A DNA stretch of 64,000 bases from Aminipila luticellarii (GCF_004103735.1 NZ_CP035281.1:992001-1056000); one strand, 5' to 3'; positions 7,829 through 17,308 are shown, counted from the first letter of the stretch. The notes: a model not told the origin generated them from the sequence alone. Made by a program: numbers and translations.

Positions 7829-8515
7829 TTGCTCGTAGTACTTGTAAATACGTTAGCTGTCATTATCGGAAGCACCATAGGTCTGCTTTTAAAAAAGGGC
7901 ATTCCTGAGAGCATAAGAGATATTGTGATGAAAGGAATCGCCTTATGTACGCTTTATATTGGGATATCCGGTACGTTAAAAGGGCAAAACACGTTAATAT
8001 TAATTTTATCTATGGTCATTGGATCCATTATAGGACAAGGGGTGGATTTGGACAAAAGGCTCAACAGTTTCGCCGAGAAGCTGGAAGGTCGGTTTAAAAA
8101 GCCGGGGGACAAAGTATCTGTAGCAGAAGGTTTTGTGACAGGCAGCCTGCTGTTCTGTGTGGGAGCTATGACCATAGTGGGCTCTCTTAGAGCAGGACTG
8201 GTGGGCGATTATGAAATGCTGATGACAAAGTCTGTTTTAGATTTAATTTCCTCTTGCGTTTTCGCTTCGGCTTTGGGGATTGGTGTTCTCTTTTCGGCGG
8301 GATTTGTTTTGTTCTTTCAGGGAGCTATTGTTCTTTTGGCGCAGTATGTGTCGCCTTTTTTAGGGGATTACGTGATTGCAGAAATGACTTGTGCCGGTTC
8401 TTTGCTGATTTTGGCATTAGGCCTTAATATTTTAGGCGTTACCCGATTAAAGGTGATGAACTTTCTGCCCGCTATATTTTTACCAATTTTGCTATGCATG
8501 TTCATTCCGGCTTAA
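7829..8515 (+). CDS. DUF554 family membrane protein (YdfK/YqgA-like)
   Basis: The 228-residue protein starts at TTG (7829), with AAGGAGG 9 bases upstream. It is almost entirely hydrophobic, with about six or seven predicted membrane helices; the first (residues 1-19) starts directly and is followed by the conserved GSTIGLLLKKGIPE. The central motif FVTGSLLFCVGAMTIVGSLRAGL is the DUF554 hallmark. The role of the family is unknown; transport is often suggested without proof. It is likely transcribed alone from the region containing the DnaA boxes. Confidence 0.88.
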   Translation: MLVVLVNTLAVIIGSTIGLLLKKGIPESIRDIVMKGIALCTLYIGISGTLKGQNTLILILSMVIGSIIGQGVDLDKRLNSFAEKLEGRFKKPGDKVSVAEGFVTGSLLFCVGAMTIVGSLRAGLVGDYEMLMTKSVLDLISSCVFASALGIGVLFSAGFVLFFQGAIVLLAQYVSPFLGDYVIAEMTCAGSLLILALGLNILGVTRLKVMNFLPAIFLPILLCMFIPA

Positions 8516-8609
8516 TTATCATTTGTTCATAAATTTTTAAGAATAAAGTGATAGTATGTTTGAGTGAGCAGGAATATAATACTATTAATTTATGAGAGGA
8601 GATTAGACA

Positions 8610-8822
8610 ATGGAAAAGAAGCAATATGTATGCTCGAAATGCGGATGCCATGAATATGAGTGTGATCAATTTCAGGCTACGGGAGGAAATTTTGCAAAAA
8701 TTTTTGATGTACAAAATAAGAAGTTTACGACAATAAGCTGTGCTCAATGCGGGTATACGGAACTGTATAAGCAAATGGGCTCTTCCGGATGGGATACATT
8801 GGACTTCCTGACGGGATCCTGA
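8610..8822 (+). CDS. Small zinc-ribbon protein (COG3478 type)
   Basis: This 70-residue protein has two CxxC-type knuckles, CSKCGC near residue 8 and CAQCGYTELYK near residue 45, separated by the GNFAKIFDVQNKKFTTIS strand segment. That pattern is the small zinc ribbon annotated as a predicted nucleic-acid-binding protein. It has a GAGAGGAG ribosome site and ends shortly before a strong terminator. It stands alone, so function cannot be inferred from neighbours. Confidence 0.8.
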   Translation: MEKKQYVCSKCGCHEYECDQFQATGGNFAKIFDVQNKKFTTISCAQCGYTELYKQMGSSGWDTLDFLTGS

Positions 8823-8833
8823 TAGAATAATGA

Positions 8834-8874
8834 GATAAAAAGTGCTAAGGATAGATTCCTTAGCACTTTTTATC
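8834..8874 (+). terminator. Strong bidirectional terminator
   Basis: An 18-base perfect inverted repeat (8834-8851 with 8857-8874) with a 5-base loop has A-rich and T-rich flanks, so it can terminate both the zinc-ribbon gene and the convergent PFL/ACT operon. Confidence 0.85.
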
Positions 8875-8933
8875 TAACAGGAAATATCGTTTTCTGTTAA
8901 AACGGGGAGTACAGAGGGGTTCCCCGAAAATAT

Positions 8934-10292
8934 TTAATTTTTTAAGCTTTGAAGAGGAGCTGGAATTCTTCCGCCCCGGTTGATCATTTTAGCAGGAGAT
9001 TTGGAGTGAAGCTTCATGACCGGACCATTTCCAAGGAGTCCGCCAAAGTCCAGCTCTTCTCCTTCTTTTAATCCCACAGCCGGGATGACTCGTACAGCTG
9101 TGGTCTTGGAGTTTACCATACCTATAGCTGCCTCGTCGGCAATAATGGCTGAAATGGTTTCAGGCGTTGTATCTCCCGGAATGACGATCATATCAAGACC
9201 TACCGAGCATACGGCTGTCATGGCTTCCAGTTTTTCAATGGACAGGCTTCCGGCTCGTGCGGCATCGATCATTCCGGCATCCTCTGTCACAGGAATGAAG
9301 GCTCCGGAAAGTCCGCCTACATTGGAAGAGGCCATTACACCGCCTTTTTTTACGGCATCGTTCAGCATGGCCAGCGCAGCGGTGGTTCCATGGGTACCGC
9401 ATTGCTCCAGACCTATTTCTTCCAGTATGTGGGCGACGGAATCTCCAATAGCCGGCGTAGGGGCGAGGGAGAGGTCAATAATGCCAAAGGGCACGCCCAG
9501 ACGCTTGGAAGCTTCTGTTCCGACCAGTTGACCCATTCGGGTGATCTTAAAAGCGGTCTTTTTAATCATGTCTGCGACCTCGGTCAAGTCGGCATCGTCC
9601 GGCATTTTTGCAAGAGCCGCACGCACTACACCGGGACCTGAAACGCCTACATTCAGAACGCAGTCCGGTTCACCGGGTCCGTGGAAGGCACCTGCCATAA
9701 AGGGGTTATCCTCAGGAGCATTGCAGAAAACCACAAGCTTTGCCGCTCCGATACACTGACGGTCTTTGGTTTCTTCGGCAGCAGCCTTTACGATACCGCC
9801 CATGAGCTTCACGGCATCCATATTGATTCCGGCTTTGGTGGAACCAATGTTGACAGAAGAACAAACGAAGTCCGTTTCGCTGAGTGCTCTTGGAATGGAT
9901 TCAATCAGTTTTTTGTCTCCGGGCGAAAATCCCTTATGAACTAAAGCGGAGAAACCTCCGATAAAATTTACCCCTACATCTTTTGCCGCTCGATCCAGCG
10001 TTTTCGCATATTGGACCGGGTCACCCCCTGATGCTCCCACAAGCATAGCGATAGGAGTGACAGAAATTCTTTTGTTTACAATGGGAATACCATATTTTTT
10101 TTCAATATCTTCTCCGGTTTTTACCAGATCCTTTGCGTAATTATATATTTTGTTGTACACCTTTTCGCAGGATTTATCAATGTCGCTGTCACAGCAGTCC
10201 AGCAACGATATACCCATGGTGATCGTTCGTATGTCTAGATTTTCATCCTGTATCATGGTGATGGTCTCCATGATGTCCGTCATATTCAGCAT
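8934..10292 (-). CDS. UPF0210/DUF711 (PFL-like) family protein
   Basis: The 452-residue cytoplasmic protein belongs to the DUF711/UPF0210 family, whose fold resembles glycyl-radical enzymes such as pyruvate formate-lyase. Family stretches include the start [55 protein letters not shown] and [23 protein letters not shown]. No glycyl-radical motif is expected, and the reaction is unknown. It lies 20 bases downstream of the ACT-domain gene in the same orientation. This pair is widely conserved, which suggests that the ACT protein senses a small molecule for it. Confidence 0.92.
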   Translation of the reverse strand: MLNMTDIMETITMIQDENLDIRTITMGISLLDCCDSDIDKSCEKVYNKIYNYAKDLVKTGEDIEKKYGIPIVNKRISVTPIAMLVGASGGDPVQYAKTLDRAAKDVGVNFIGGFSALVHKGFSPGDKKLIESIPRALSETDFVCSSVNIGSTKAGINMDAVKLMGGIVKAAAEETKDRQCIGAAKLVVFCNAPEDNPFMAGAFHGPGEPDCVLNVGVSGPGVVRAALAKMPDDADLTEVADMIKKTAFKITRMGQLVGTEASKRLGVPFGIIDLSLAPTPAIGDSVAHILEEIGLEQCGTHGTTAALAMLNDAVKKGGVMASSNVGGLSGAFIPVTEDAGMIDAARAGSLSIEKLEAMTAVCSVGLDMIVIPGDTTPETISAIIADEAAIGMVNSKTTAVRVIPAVGLKEGEELDFGGLLGNGPVMKLHSKSPAKMINRGGRIPAPLQSLKN

Positions 10293-10312
10293 TACATGTA
10301 CCTCCCCATCTA

Positions 10313-10576
10313 TTAAATTCTATGCATGGAATTAAAAATGTCTTCGTGCATGACATGAATCGTCATCCCTGCTACATTTTTCTGCAGATTTTCTCTTAAC
10401 GTGTCTAATTCACAGTTCATTTCGGATATATCAATGAGCATGACCATGGCGAAGTATTCCTGTAAAACGGACTGTGTCACTTCTACTACATTGGCATTGG
10501 CTTCGGCGCAGGTGGTGCTGACTTTGGCCAGAATGCCTACCATGTCCTTACCTATTACTGTTACTACCGCTTTCAT
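10313..10576 (-). CDS. ACT domain protein, UPF0237
   Basis: This 87-residue protein is a single ACT domain ([35 protein letters not shown]) of the UPF0237 type, related to the N-terminal half of the glycine-cleavage regulator GcvR. ACT domains usually bind amino acids as dimers. It is the first gene of a two-gene operon with the DUF711 protein and has a GGAGG ribosome site. An amino-acid-responsive partner role is inferred from this pairing. Confidence 0.92.
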   Translation of the reverse strand: MKAVVTVIGKDMVGILAKVSTTCAEANANVVEVTQSVLQEYFAMVMLIDISEMNCELDTLRENLQKNVAGMTIHVMHEDIFNSMHRI

Positions 10577-10675
10577 ATATTTAATCCTCCTTTAAAGCTC
10601 TGCTCCTATCTTGTGATGTAGGGGGCAGAGTGTATGTGTATTGTGATCATAAACAAAATTTTATATAATATTTTA

Positions 10676-11743
10676 TTATTTTATCACATTATAGTGATTG
10701 TCCGCAAGTAAAGTATTTTCAGTATATCGGATTTCAATATGAGGATATTTGGCGGCAAAATACTCTTTGTTGCTGCGCTTATTGCCAATCATATTTGAAA
10801 AGCACCGACTGTTGCTTTGAAAAGTAAAGCACGGTTTCTGCTCGGGATCCTCCGGGAATTCTGAACCCGGAGCACGGTATGCGCCGGAGCATAACAGGGA
10901 TGTTAGCTTCTCCTCGAGAATTTCCTTGGCAATTTCTGATTCTACAAGCTGTCTGAAAGCAGGGTGATACGTACCGCCGGTAATGGCACCGTGCTCATTA
11001 ATAATGTCCGTGCTTTTTAGTCCCACCCGAATGATTTGGATACCCGCCGCATCTAATATTTTGTACATTTCCTTTGTGGTGAAGACCGCTTCCTTTTGTG
11101 AAAGGGGTTGATAGACTCCCCGCTCATACATACGCAGAAGCTCGGTATCCTCAATGATGATCGTGGGGTAAAGCCGCGCGATAGACGGCCCGATTTTGAC
11201 GGCCTCCATAGCGGAATAAACAGACTTTTCATGCGTATCTCCGGGGAGACCAATCATCAACTGAATACCCAGTTCAAATGAATAGGCTTGTATCAATTCA
11301 CAGCTTTTATATACAATCTCACTGTTATGACCGCGGTTAGAAGCTTGCAGCACCGAATCATCGAAGGATTGGACGCCCAGTTCTATAATGTCCGTATGGT
11401 ATGCCTTCAGATTATCCAGAATTTCTTCATTAATATAATCCGGTCTTGTGGAAAGGTGAATCTTATCGATCCGTCCTTCATCTTTGTATTGCTTTGCCAC
11501 GGCCAGATAGGCTTGCTGCTCTTCGATGGGTATCCCTGTAAAGCTGCCGCCGAAAAAGGCAATTTCCACTGTTTCCAGACCACGCCCGGTTAAGGTCGGG
11601 AGATATTGATCTATAATATGCTTTACGTCTTCCGCGTGAATGGGCTTCTGCCGGGCGGTAATCTTTTTCTGGTTACAGAAAACGCAATCATTGGGACAGC
11701 CTTCATGGGGAATAAAAATGGGTATAATGGCATGTTTCTTCAT
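10676..11743 (-). CDS. Radical SAM protein, Elp3-like
   Basis: The 355-residue enzyme carries the radical-SAM cluster motif CX3CX2C in HEGCPNDCVFCNQKK near its N-terminus, followed by the GGSFTGIP glycine-rich SAM-binding segment and LSTRPDYI. The family is annotated as Elp3/coproporphyrinogen-oxidase-like, but the substrate is unknown. I start at ATG 11743 rather than 11755, because GGAG lies correctly upstream and this ATG overlaps the upstream stop as ATGA, a sign of translational coupling with the GME-fold gene. A histidine/cysteine-rich C-terminal extension binding a second cluster is not evident. Confidence 0.85.
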   Translation of the reverse strand: MKKHAIIPIFIPHEGCPNDCVFCNQKKITARQKPIHAEDVKHIIDQYLPTLTGRGLETVEIAFFGGSFTGIPIEEQQAYLAVAKQYKDEGRIDKIHLSTRPDYINEEILDNLKAYHTDIIELGVQSFDDSVLQASNRGHNSEIVYKSCELIQAYSFELGIQLMIGLPGDTHEKSVYSAMEAVKIGPSIARLYPTIIIEDTELLRMYERGVYQPLSQKEAVFTTKEMYKILDAAGIQIIRVGLKSTDIINEHGAITGGTYHPAFRQLVESEIAKEILEEKLTSLLCSGAYRAPGSEFPEDPEQKPCFTFQSNSRCFSNMIGNKRSNKEYFAAKYPHIEIRYTENTLLADNHYNVIK

Positions 11744-12459
11744 TGATGTCTCCATTCGATAATCGATCCGATATCCTCCAGCGGATATTCTTCAAAATAC
11801 TTTACTTTCAGATTCTGTGCTGATATATATTCTGAAATCCTTTCGAAGTCGGGATGTGCTTTCAGATTTCCGTTAAAAATGATTTCATCGCCTACTCGGC
11901 CGGAGGCTCCTCCTAAAAATCCGTAGGGAAATTTGCCCAGTCTTACGTGTCCCGGCTGAATTAAAAGGAGATGAATGCCATGAGAATTCCTTTCGGAGGG
12001 TGGTAAGTCAGAACGGCTTATCGTATCAAAGTATTTGTTGACACTGGCATAGATTCCCTGGTCGGAGGTAATGGCACAGCGGTCGTTGATAACCACCATA
12101 TTACATTTTGTATACCCCTGATTGACCTGTAGGGTCTTCCGCTTGGACTGGCAGATCTTTTCCAGCAGAAGCGGGGAGGTGTATTTCAGGTTGTGAATAA
12201 AATAATTTCCCATGCATACGGCATTGTATTTTATATTTTCCGGATATCGATAACCCAGATCGGATGAGGGCGGGAAATCTGCACAAAAAACAGGAGCTTC
12301 CGGTTCCGCACCCAGTTTGCACATATACATATCCGCATGGGAAGCGACTTCCGGATAAACAAAGCCGGTAGCTTTTATGGGCACCAGCGTATGATTCAGG
12401 CTTATAAGATAGTTCAGCAGTATGCTGTGGGCGTTTTCTGATACATATATCGTACTCAT
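11740..12459 (-). CDS. DUF6873 GME-fold protein
   Basis: The 239-residue protein matches the clostridial DUF6873 family, predicted to adopt the guanidino-modifying-enzyme (amidinotransferase) fold of arginine deiminase and DDAH. Visible repeat units are VNQGYTKCNMVVINDRCAITSDQGIY, GGASGRVGDEIIFNGNLKAHPD and the C-terminal LEDIGSIIEW. Its partner is the radical SAM gene that overlaps its stop by four bases; this pair is likely functional but undescribed. The active-site Cys of guanidino-modifying enzymes is not obvious at the C-terminus, so catalysis is uncertain. Confidence 0.7.
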   Translation of the reverse strand: MSTIYVSENAHSILLNYLISLNHTLVPIKATGFVYPEVASHADMYMCKLGAEPEAPVFCADFPPSSDLGYRYPENIKYNAVCMGNYFIHNLKYTSPLLLEKICQSKRKTLQVNQGYTKCNMVVINDRCAITSDQGIYASVNKYFDTISRSDLPPSERNSHGIHLLLIQPGHVRLGKFPYGFLGGASGRVGDEIIFNGNLKAHPDFERISEYISAQNLKVKYFEEYPLEDIGSIIEWRHQ

Positions 12460-12545
12460 ATAAAAATAGATCCTTTTGTTTTTTGCCCGGTGCCTTGCAC
12501 TGCAGGCAGATTTTTGTCGTAGATAAGTTGTTATAGGTTTTTACT

Positions 12546-12573
12546 ATTATAGCACAAAACAAAATGGTATAAT
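12546..12573. promoter_or_regulatory. Divergent promoter region of ung and the GME-fold operon
   Basis: A TGG-TATAAT extended -10 (12565-12573, + strand) serves ung, and a TATAAT on the minus strand (12546-12551) could serve the GME/radical SAM pair. Neither has a strong -35, and they nearly overlap. Confidence 0.45.
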
Positions 12574-12615
12574 GAACTTATCATAATAATTTATAGAAAT
12601 TGGAGGAAAGAAATC

Positions 12616-13293
12616 ATGCCAAAGATCAGTAATGATTGGCTGGATGTAATCGGAGATGAATTTCAAAAACCCTATTATTTACAGTTACGCCAGTTTTTAA
12701 TAAAGGAGTATAAGACCCGTAGAATTTATCCTGCCGCAGACGATATTTTCAATGCCTTTCATTTTACTCCGTTGAAGGAAGTGAAGGTACTGCTGATTGG
12801 TCAGGATCCTTATCATAATGAAAATCAGGCCATCGGAACGAGCTTTGCCGTTCCTGCCAGCCAGAAGGAAATCCCGCCGTCCCTTGTGAATATCTATCAG
12901 GAGCTGCATGATGATCTGGGCTGTAGGATTCCGAATAATGGATACCTGAAAAAATGGGCAGATCAGGGCGTGTTACTTTTAAATACGGTTTTAACCGTGA
13001 GAGCTCATCAGGCAAATTCTCATCAGGGACAGGGATGGGAAATCTTTACAGATGCTGTTATCCATGCGGTAAACAAAGAGGATCGGCCTATTGTATATTT
13101 CTTGTGGGGAAGGCCTGCACAGTCAAAAAAGAGAATGTTGACGAATCCGAAGCATCTGATTCTGGAAGCCCCCCATCCAAGTCCTTTATCCGCCTACCGG
13201 GGCTTTTTCGGATGCAGGCATTTCAGTAAGGCCAATGCATTTCTGTCTGCCAACGGCGTGGAACCGATAGACTGGCAGATCGAGGACGTATAG
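12616..13293 (+). CDS. ung: Uracil-DNA glycosylase, family 1
   Basis: Ung excises uracil from DNA as the first step of base excision repair. The 225-residue protein contains the catalytic water-activating motif GQDPYHNENQAIGTSF (about residues 60-75), the leucine-loop/histidine motif HPSPLSAYRGFFGCRHF near 190-206, and LLLNTVLTVRAHQANSHQGQGWE. Length matches bacterial enzymes. GGAGG precedes the ATG. It is a separate unit divergent from the GME-fold gene. Confidence 0.98.
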   Translation: MPKISNDWLDVIGDEFQKPYYLQLRQFLIKEYKTRRIYPAADDIFNAFHFTPLKEVKVLLIGQDPYHNENQAIGTSFAVPASQKEIPPSLVNIYQELHDDLGCRIPNNGYLKKWADQGVLLLNTVLTVRAHQANSHQGQGWEIFTDAVIHAVNKEDRPIVYFLWGRPAQSKKRMLTNPKHLILEAPHPSPLSAYRGFFGCRHFSKANAFLSANGVEPIDWQIEDV

Positions 13294-13414
13294 GAAGAGA
13301 CTCTCGCTAAACCTCCGAAACAATTATGAAGCTTTAGGTACATAACGAATAACGCTGGCATATATATGATATATATTGAGAATTATGCCTGTTGTGCATA
13401 AGTTAGGAGGATAT

Positions 13415-13972
13415 ATGGAGACGACAACGCCAAGTGTTTATTTGAGCCCTTCAGTTCAAGATTATAATGAATATATTATTGGAGGAAGTGAAGAATATTA
13501 CATGAATCTCATCGTTGATGCCATGGTGCCTTATCTGAGGGCAAGTGATATCTCCTTCAATCGGAATAATCCAAACGATTCTCTGGCTCAAGTCATTGAA
13601 CAGTCCAATGCGGGAGAATATGATCTGCATTTAGCCCTTCATTCCAATGCTTCTCCGGAAAATTTGTCAGGCATGCTGCAGGGACCGGACGTTTATTATT
13701 ATGCCTTTAGTCAGGATGGTGAAAAAGCCGCAAACATATTTGCCAAAAATCTTTCAGATATTTATCCAAATCCTGATTTAGTAACCACTATTCCAAATAC
13801 TACGCTTGCCGAACTGAGGAGAACCAGAGCCACATCCATTCTTATAGAATTGGCCTATCACGATAATTATGAAGATGCCAACTGGATCGCAGGCAATATC
13901 GAAGCTATTGCAGAGAATCTGGTATTTTCTCTGGCAGAATACTTTGGAATTCCTTTTGTAGATCCACTTTAA
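13415..13972 (+). CDS. N-acetylmuramoyl-L-alanine amidase-like protein, lacking the first zinc ligand motif
   Basis: I start at ATG 13415 because AGGAGG lies 5 bases upstream; the open frame extends 39 bases further up. The 185-residue product is a bare Amidase_3-like domain with no signal peptide and no cell-wall-binding repeats. It keeps the second metal-ligand Glu (GGSEEYYMN), the HxN motif in LALHSNAS and the catalytic Glu in ILIELAYHDN. The usual first motif DPGHGG is replaced by LSPSVQDYN, so the first His ligand is missing. A clostridial subgroup shares this form, so it may be a genuine variant. Role in wall or cortex remodelling is inferred. Confidence 0.72.
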   Translation: METTTPSVYLSPSVQDYNEYIIGGSEEYYMNLIVDAMVPYLRASDISFNRNNPNDSLAQVIEQSNAGEYDLHLALHSNASPENLSGMLQGPDVYYYAFSQDGEKAANIFAKNLSDIYPNPDLVTTIPNTTLAELRRTRATSILIELAYHDNYEDANWIAGNIEAIAENLVFSLAEYFGIPFVDPL

Positions 13973-14010
13973 TTGAAAAAATTTCGGCAGCTGAGGCTGG
14001 CGAAATACTG

Positions 14011-14048
14011 TAATAGCCGTCAAATCTATTGGCGGTTATAAAGTTTTT
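14011..14048 (+). terminator. Terminator after the amidase gene
   Basis: TAATAGCCG and CGGTTATA pair around a loop of about 12 bases and are followed by AAAGTTTTTTGG. A second small hairpin (TTTCG-CAGC with GCTG-CGAAA) lies just upstream at about 13982-14005. Confidence 0.55.
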
Positions 14049-14057
14049 TGGTATAAT
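14029..14057 (+). promoter_or_regulatory. Promoter of the methyltransferase gene
   Basis: TTGGCG (14029-14034), a 17-base spacer and TATAAT (14052-14057) with a TGG extension. The -35 lies inside the terminator stem of the preceding gene, so the two signals overlap. Confidence 0.65.
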
Positions 14058-14107
14058 ATAAATTTAGATTAAAATGACATCTGAAATAACGGAGAAAGCG
14101 GTGTACA

Positions 14108-15274
14108 ATGGACAAGCTTATTGAATTAATTAGAAAAATATTGGAAGAAGATCAGGTCATCAAGATTACCTTGGGGAATATGCGAAAAAAATCAAACCCT
14201 TGTAAAAAGGTTACCATACGGCCGATTCTTTTGAAGAAACAGCTGGTATATCAGGTGGAATACCACTTCGAGAAAAAAGTGACTCATGAAAATTTATCTG
14301 CTGAAGAAATCCTTTTGCTGTGTCAGAGACTCATCAACGAGGAGTTTAAGCAGGTAAATGTGCAGACAACGGATGAAGAGATTCAGATTCTGGCGTCGAA
14401 ACCCGAAAAGCCTAAAATCATAAGAAGGCAGACCGAAAAAAGAGCAGTAGCTCATTTGGAACATAATAAAGGGAAAAAGTATATCATTCAGGAAGGGGAA
14501 CCTTGCGATTTTTTAATCAAATTGGGTGTTATGGGAGAGGACGGCACGGTCTTTCAAAAGCATTATGCCAAGTTCAGGCAGATAAACCGATATTTGGAGA
14601 TCGTGGAGGATGTGCTGGAGTATTTACCGGAAAGAGAAGAGAAACCCTTAAGGATTATTGATTTTGGCTGCGGTAAATCTTATTTGACCTTTGCGCTATA
14701 CCATTACCTTCGAATCATGAAGAAACGGAATGTGGAAATAATCGGGTTGGACTTAAAGGAAGATGTGATAGAATTCTGCAATAACATATCGGAGGAGCTG
14801 GGCTACCCGGAGCTGCATTTTTTGAAAGGTGACATTGCTGATTACACCAGCGACCATGCGGATATGGTGGTTACTCTTCACGCCTGTGATACGGCGACCG
14901 ATTATGCGCTGATCAATGCGGTCCGATGGAACTCTAAGGTCATTTTATCCGTTCCCTGCTGTCAGCACGAATTGTTTCATCAGATTAGAAGTGACCTGCA
15001 TCAGCCTTTGTATAAGCACGGGATTTTAAAGGATCGGTTTACGGAGCTGCTAACGGACGGGCTGAGAGGACTAAAGCTGGAAGCCTGTGGGTATGAGGTG
15101 GCTATGATTGAGTTCACCAGCTTGGAGCATACGGCTAAAAATATCATGATCCGTGCTGTTAAAAAAGAAGAGGCCATGAAAACAGCATCCAGGAAAAAGG
15201 CTCAGGAAGAATATGAAGCGCTAAAAACGTATTACCATGTAAATCCTACCATGGACCAATTGAAAATCAAATAG
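14108..15274 (+). CDS. Class I SAM-dependent methyltransferase
   Basis: The 388-residue protein has a central Rossmann methyltransferase domain of the Methyltransf_32 type, with motif I IIDFGCGKSYLTFAL (about residues 182-196), an acidic IIGLDLKEDVIEF and VVTLHACDTATDYAL followed by SVPCCQHEL. This cysteine/histidine-rich motif IV region is typical of relatives of eukaryotic METTL25 and RRNAD1-like proteins. The N-terminal 170 residues form a separate basic domain, perhaps for RNA binding. The substrate is unknown; RNA is a reasonable guess. It has its own promoter and terminator. Confidence 0.85.
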   Translation: MDKLIELIRKILEEDQVIKITLGNMRKKSNPCKKVTIRPILLKKQLVYQVEYHFEKKVTHENLSAEEILLLCQRLINEEFKQVNVQTTDEEIQILASKPEKPKIIRRQTEKRAVAHLEHNKGKKYIIQEGEPCDFLIKLGVMGEDGTVFQKHYAKFRQINRYLEIVEDVLEYLPEREEKPLRIIDFGCGKSYLTFALYHYLRIMKKRNVEIIGLDLKEDVIEFCNNISEELGYPELHFLKGDIADYTSDHADMVVTLHACDTATDYALINAVRWNSKVILSVPCCQHELFHQIRSDLHQPLYKHGILKDRFTELLTDGLRGLKLEACGYEVAMIEFTSLEHTAKNIMIRAVKKEEAMKTASRKKAQEEYEALKTYYHVNPTMDQLKIK

Positions 15275-15297
15275 CGGCTGATGCCGTTATTTTTTTA
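15271..15297 (+). terminator. Terminator after the methyltransferase gene
   Basis: ATAGCGGC-TGAT-GCCGTTAT (one G-U pair) followed by seven T residues; the stem begins inside the stop codon. Confidence 0.85.
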
Positions 15298-15304
15298 ATA
15301 AATA

Positions 15305-15332
15305 TTGAATTTATTTTGCATTGTGATATAAT
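15305..15332 (+). promoter_or_regulatory. typA promoter
   Basis: TTGAAT (15305-15310), a 16-base spacer and TATAAT (15327-15332), giving a leader of about 100 bases with an AGGAG ribosome site before typA. Confidence 0.6.
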
Positions 15333-15436
15333 ATTAAGGTTCGGGATACGACGAGTTACAATTTATGTAAAATGTGGAACTTAATGCATTGGTTCCTTTT
15401 ATAATAAATAAAGTGGTATAGAAAGTAGGAGTCATT

Positions 15437-17308
15437 ATGGCAAACAAACAAAAGATCATTAACATAGCGGTCATAGCGCATGTTGATGCAGGAAAATCTA
15501 CCTTGGTAGATGCATTTTTAAATCAGAGCGGAGTTTTCCGTGCAAACGAAGAAGTCGTTGACTGCGTTATGGACAGCGATGACATAGAGAGAGAAAGAGG
15601 AATTACGATTTATTCCAAAAACTGTTCCGTTATGCATGACGATGTAAAGATCAATATCGTAGATACACCGGGACATGCAGATTTCTCATCCGAAGTAGAG
15701 AGAATCATGAAAACAGTGGACACGGTCATATTGCTGGTAGATTCCAGTGAAGGCCCGATGCCTCAGACACGATTTGTTTTAAATAAATCGTTGGAGCAGG
15801 GATTGAATCCTATTCTGCTGATCAACAAGATCGACAAAAAAGATGCTCGAATTGATGAAGTAGTGGATGAAGTATATGAATTGTTCATGGATTTGAACGC
15901 AAATGATAAACAGCTGGACTTTCCGATTTTATACGGCATAGCAAGACAGGGCATCGTGGTGTATGATCCGGCAGATGTGAAGGATGTTGAAGTGGAAGTA
16001 GGCGGGCAGAAATCTGAAAAAAATCCACAGGGCGGCAAAGGCGGAGATATTAAGCCATTATTTGAAACCATTACCAAGCATGTGGAAATTTATCCGGATC
16101 TTAGAGAAGAATCCCTGCAGATGCAGATTTCTTCACTGGGATACGACGATTATATCGGAAGACTGGGAATCGGCCGTGTGACCAAGGGCATCATAAAAAC
16201 CGGACAAACTGTTGCGGTGGCTAAGGCTGACGGCAGTATCGTTTCCCGAAAAATTAATCAGGTCTTTGTATACAGAGGACTGAAAAGAACCCCTGTGGAT
16301 CAGGCGGAATGCGGAGATATCGTAGTGGTATCCGGCATTGCAGACATTTCTATCGGAGAAACCATTTGTGACAGCTCCAATCCGCAGCCGATGGAAATGA
16401 TCCATATAGAAGAACCGACATTATCCATGAACTTTATGGTAAATAAGTCTCCTTTTGCCGGAAAGGTGGGGAAATTTGTAACTTCCAGACACATTAAAGA
16501 AAGACTGGAAAAGGAACTGGAAGTAAATGTAGGACTTCTGGTAGAGCCGACAGATTCTACGGACGTATTTAAGGTATCGGGCAGAGGGGAACTGCACCTT
16601 TCCATCCTAATTGAAAATATGAGACGTGAAGGATATGAATTGGCGGTATCCAAGCCGGAAGTCATCATGCACAAAAACGAGCACGGGAAGAAATTAGAGC
16701 CCATTGAAGAGGTGGTTATCTCTGTTCCCGATGAATACTCGGGAAGTGTTATTTCAAAGCTGAATGTCCGAAAGGGCATCATGAAGGAAATGTCCGGAGA
16801 AAACGGATATTCCAAGCTGGTGTATTTAGTACCGACGAGAGGGCTGCTGGGATACCGAAGTGAATTTATCAACGATACCCGCGGGGAAGGAACCATGGTC
16901 AGACATTTTGACAGCTTTGATGAATATAAAGGAGAAATCCCACAGAGAACAAACGGTGTAGCTATTGCTCAGGAAGAAGGAACTTGTACGGGATATGCGC
17001 TTTTTAATATTCAGGAGCGAGTTCAGATGTTTGTAGAACCGGGTACAAAAGTGTACGAAGGAATGATCGTGGGCATGAACAGCAGAAATGACGATATGGT
17101 CGTAAATCCATGTAAGGCAAAGAAGGCAACCAACATGCGTGCTGCCGGCAGTGATGATGCGGTCAAGCTTTCTCCTGCAAGGGTCTTTACACTGGAGGAA
17201 GCTCTTGAATTTATTAACGACGATGAGCTGGTAGAGGTTGTACCGGATGACATTCGACTGAGGAAGAAGTTTTTAAAAGAATTGGATCGAAGAAGATCGG
17301 GAAGATAG
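15437..17308 (+). CDS. typA: Translational GTPase TypA/BipA
   Basis: TypA (623 residues) is a ribosome-binding GTPase related to EF-G and LepA that helps ribosome assembly and stress or cold adaptation. The G domain has G1 AHVDAGKST (residues about 14-22), ERGITI, DTPGHADF and NKID. Later domains include the conserved SGRGELHLSILIENMRREGYEL and the BipA-specific C-terminal region (SRNDDMVVNPCKAKKATNMRAAGSDDAVKL). It is slightly longer than the usual 605-615. A terminator follows. Confidence 0.98.
   Translation: MANKQKIINIAVIAHVDAGKSTLVDAFLNQSGVFRANEEVVDCVMDSDDIERERGITIYSKNCSVMHDDVKINIVDTPGHADFSSEVERIMKTVDTVILLVDSSEGPMPQTRFVLNKSLEQGLNPILLINKIDKKDARIDEVVDEVYELFMDLNANDKQLDFPILYGIARQGIVVYDPADVKDVEVEVGGQKSEKNPQGGKGGDIKPLFETITKHVEIYPDLREESLQMQISSLGYDDYIGRLGIGRVTKGIIKTGQTVAVAKADGSIVSRKINQVFVYRGLKRTPVDQAECGDIVVVSGIADISIGETICDSSNPQPMEMIHIEEPTLSMNFMVNKSPFAGKVGKFVTSRHIKERLEKELEVNVGLLVEPTDSTDVFKVSGRGELHLSILIENMRREGYELAVSKPEVIMHKNEHGKKLEPIEEVVISVPDEYSGSVISKLNVRKGIMKEMSGENGYSKLVYLVPTRGLLGYRSEFINDTRGEGTMVRHFDSFDEYKGEIPQRTNGVAIAQEEGTCTGYALFNIQERVQMFVEPGTKVYEGMIVGMNSRNDDMVVNPCKAKKATNMRAAGSDDAVKLSPARVFTLEEALEFINDDELVEVVPDDIRLRKKFLKELDRRRSGR

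Noticed and set aside
9016-9531. 171-codon + strand frame
   Set aside because: Entirely antisense to the DUF711 gene; low-complexity Ser/Pro/Ala composition and no ribosome site.
16300-16896. 198-codon minus-strand frame
   Set aside because: Antisense shadow of typA, Ser-rich, no start signal.
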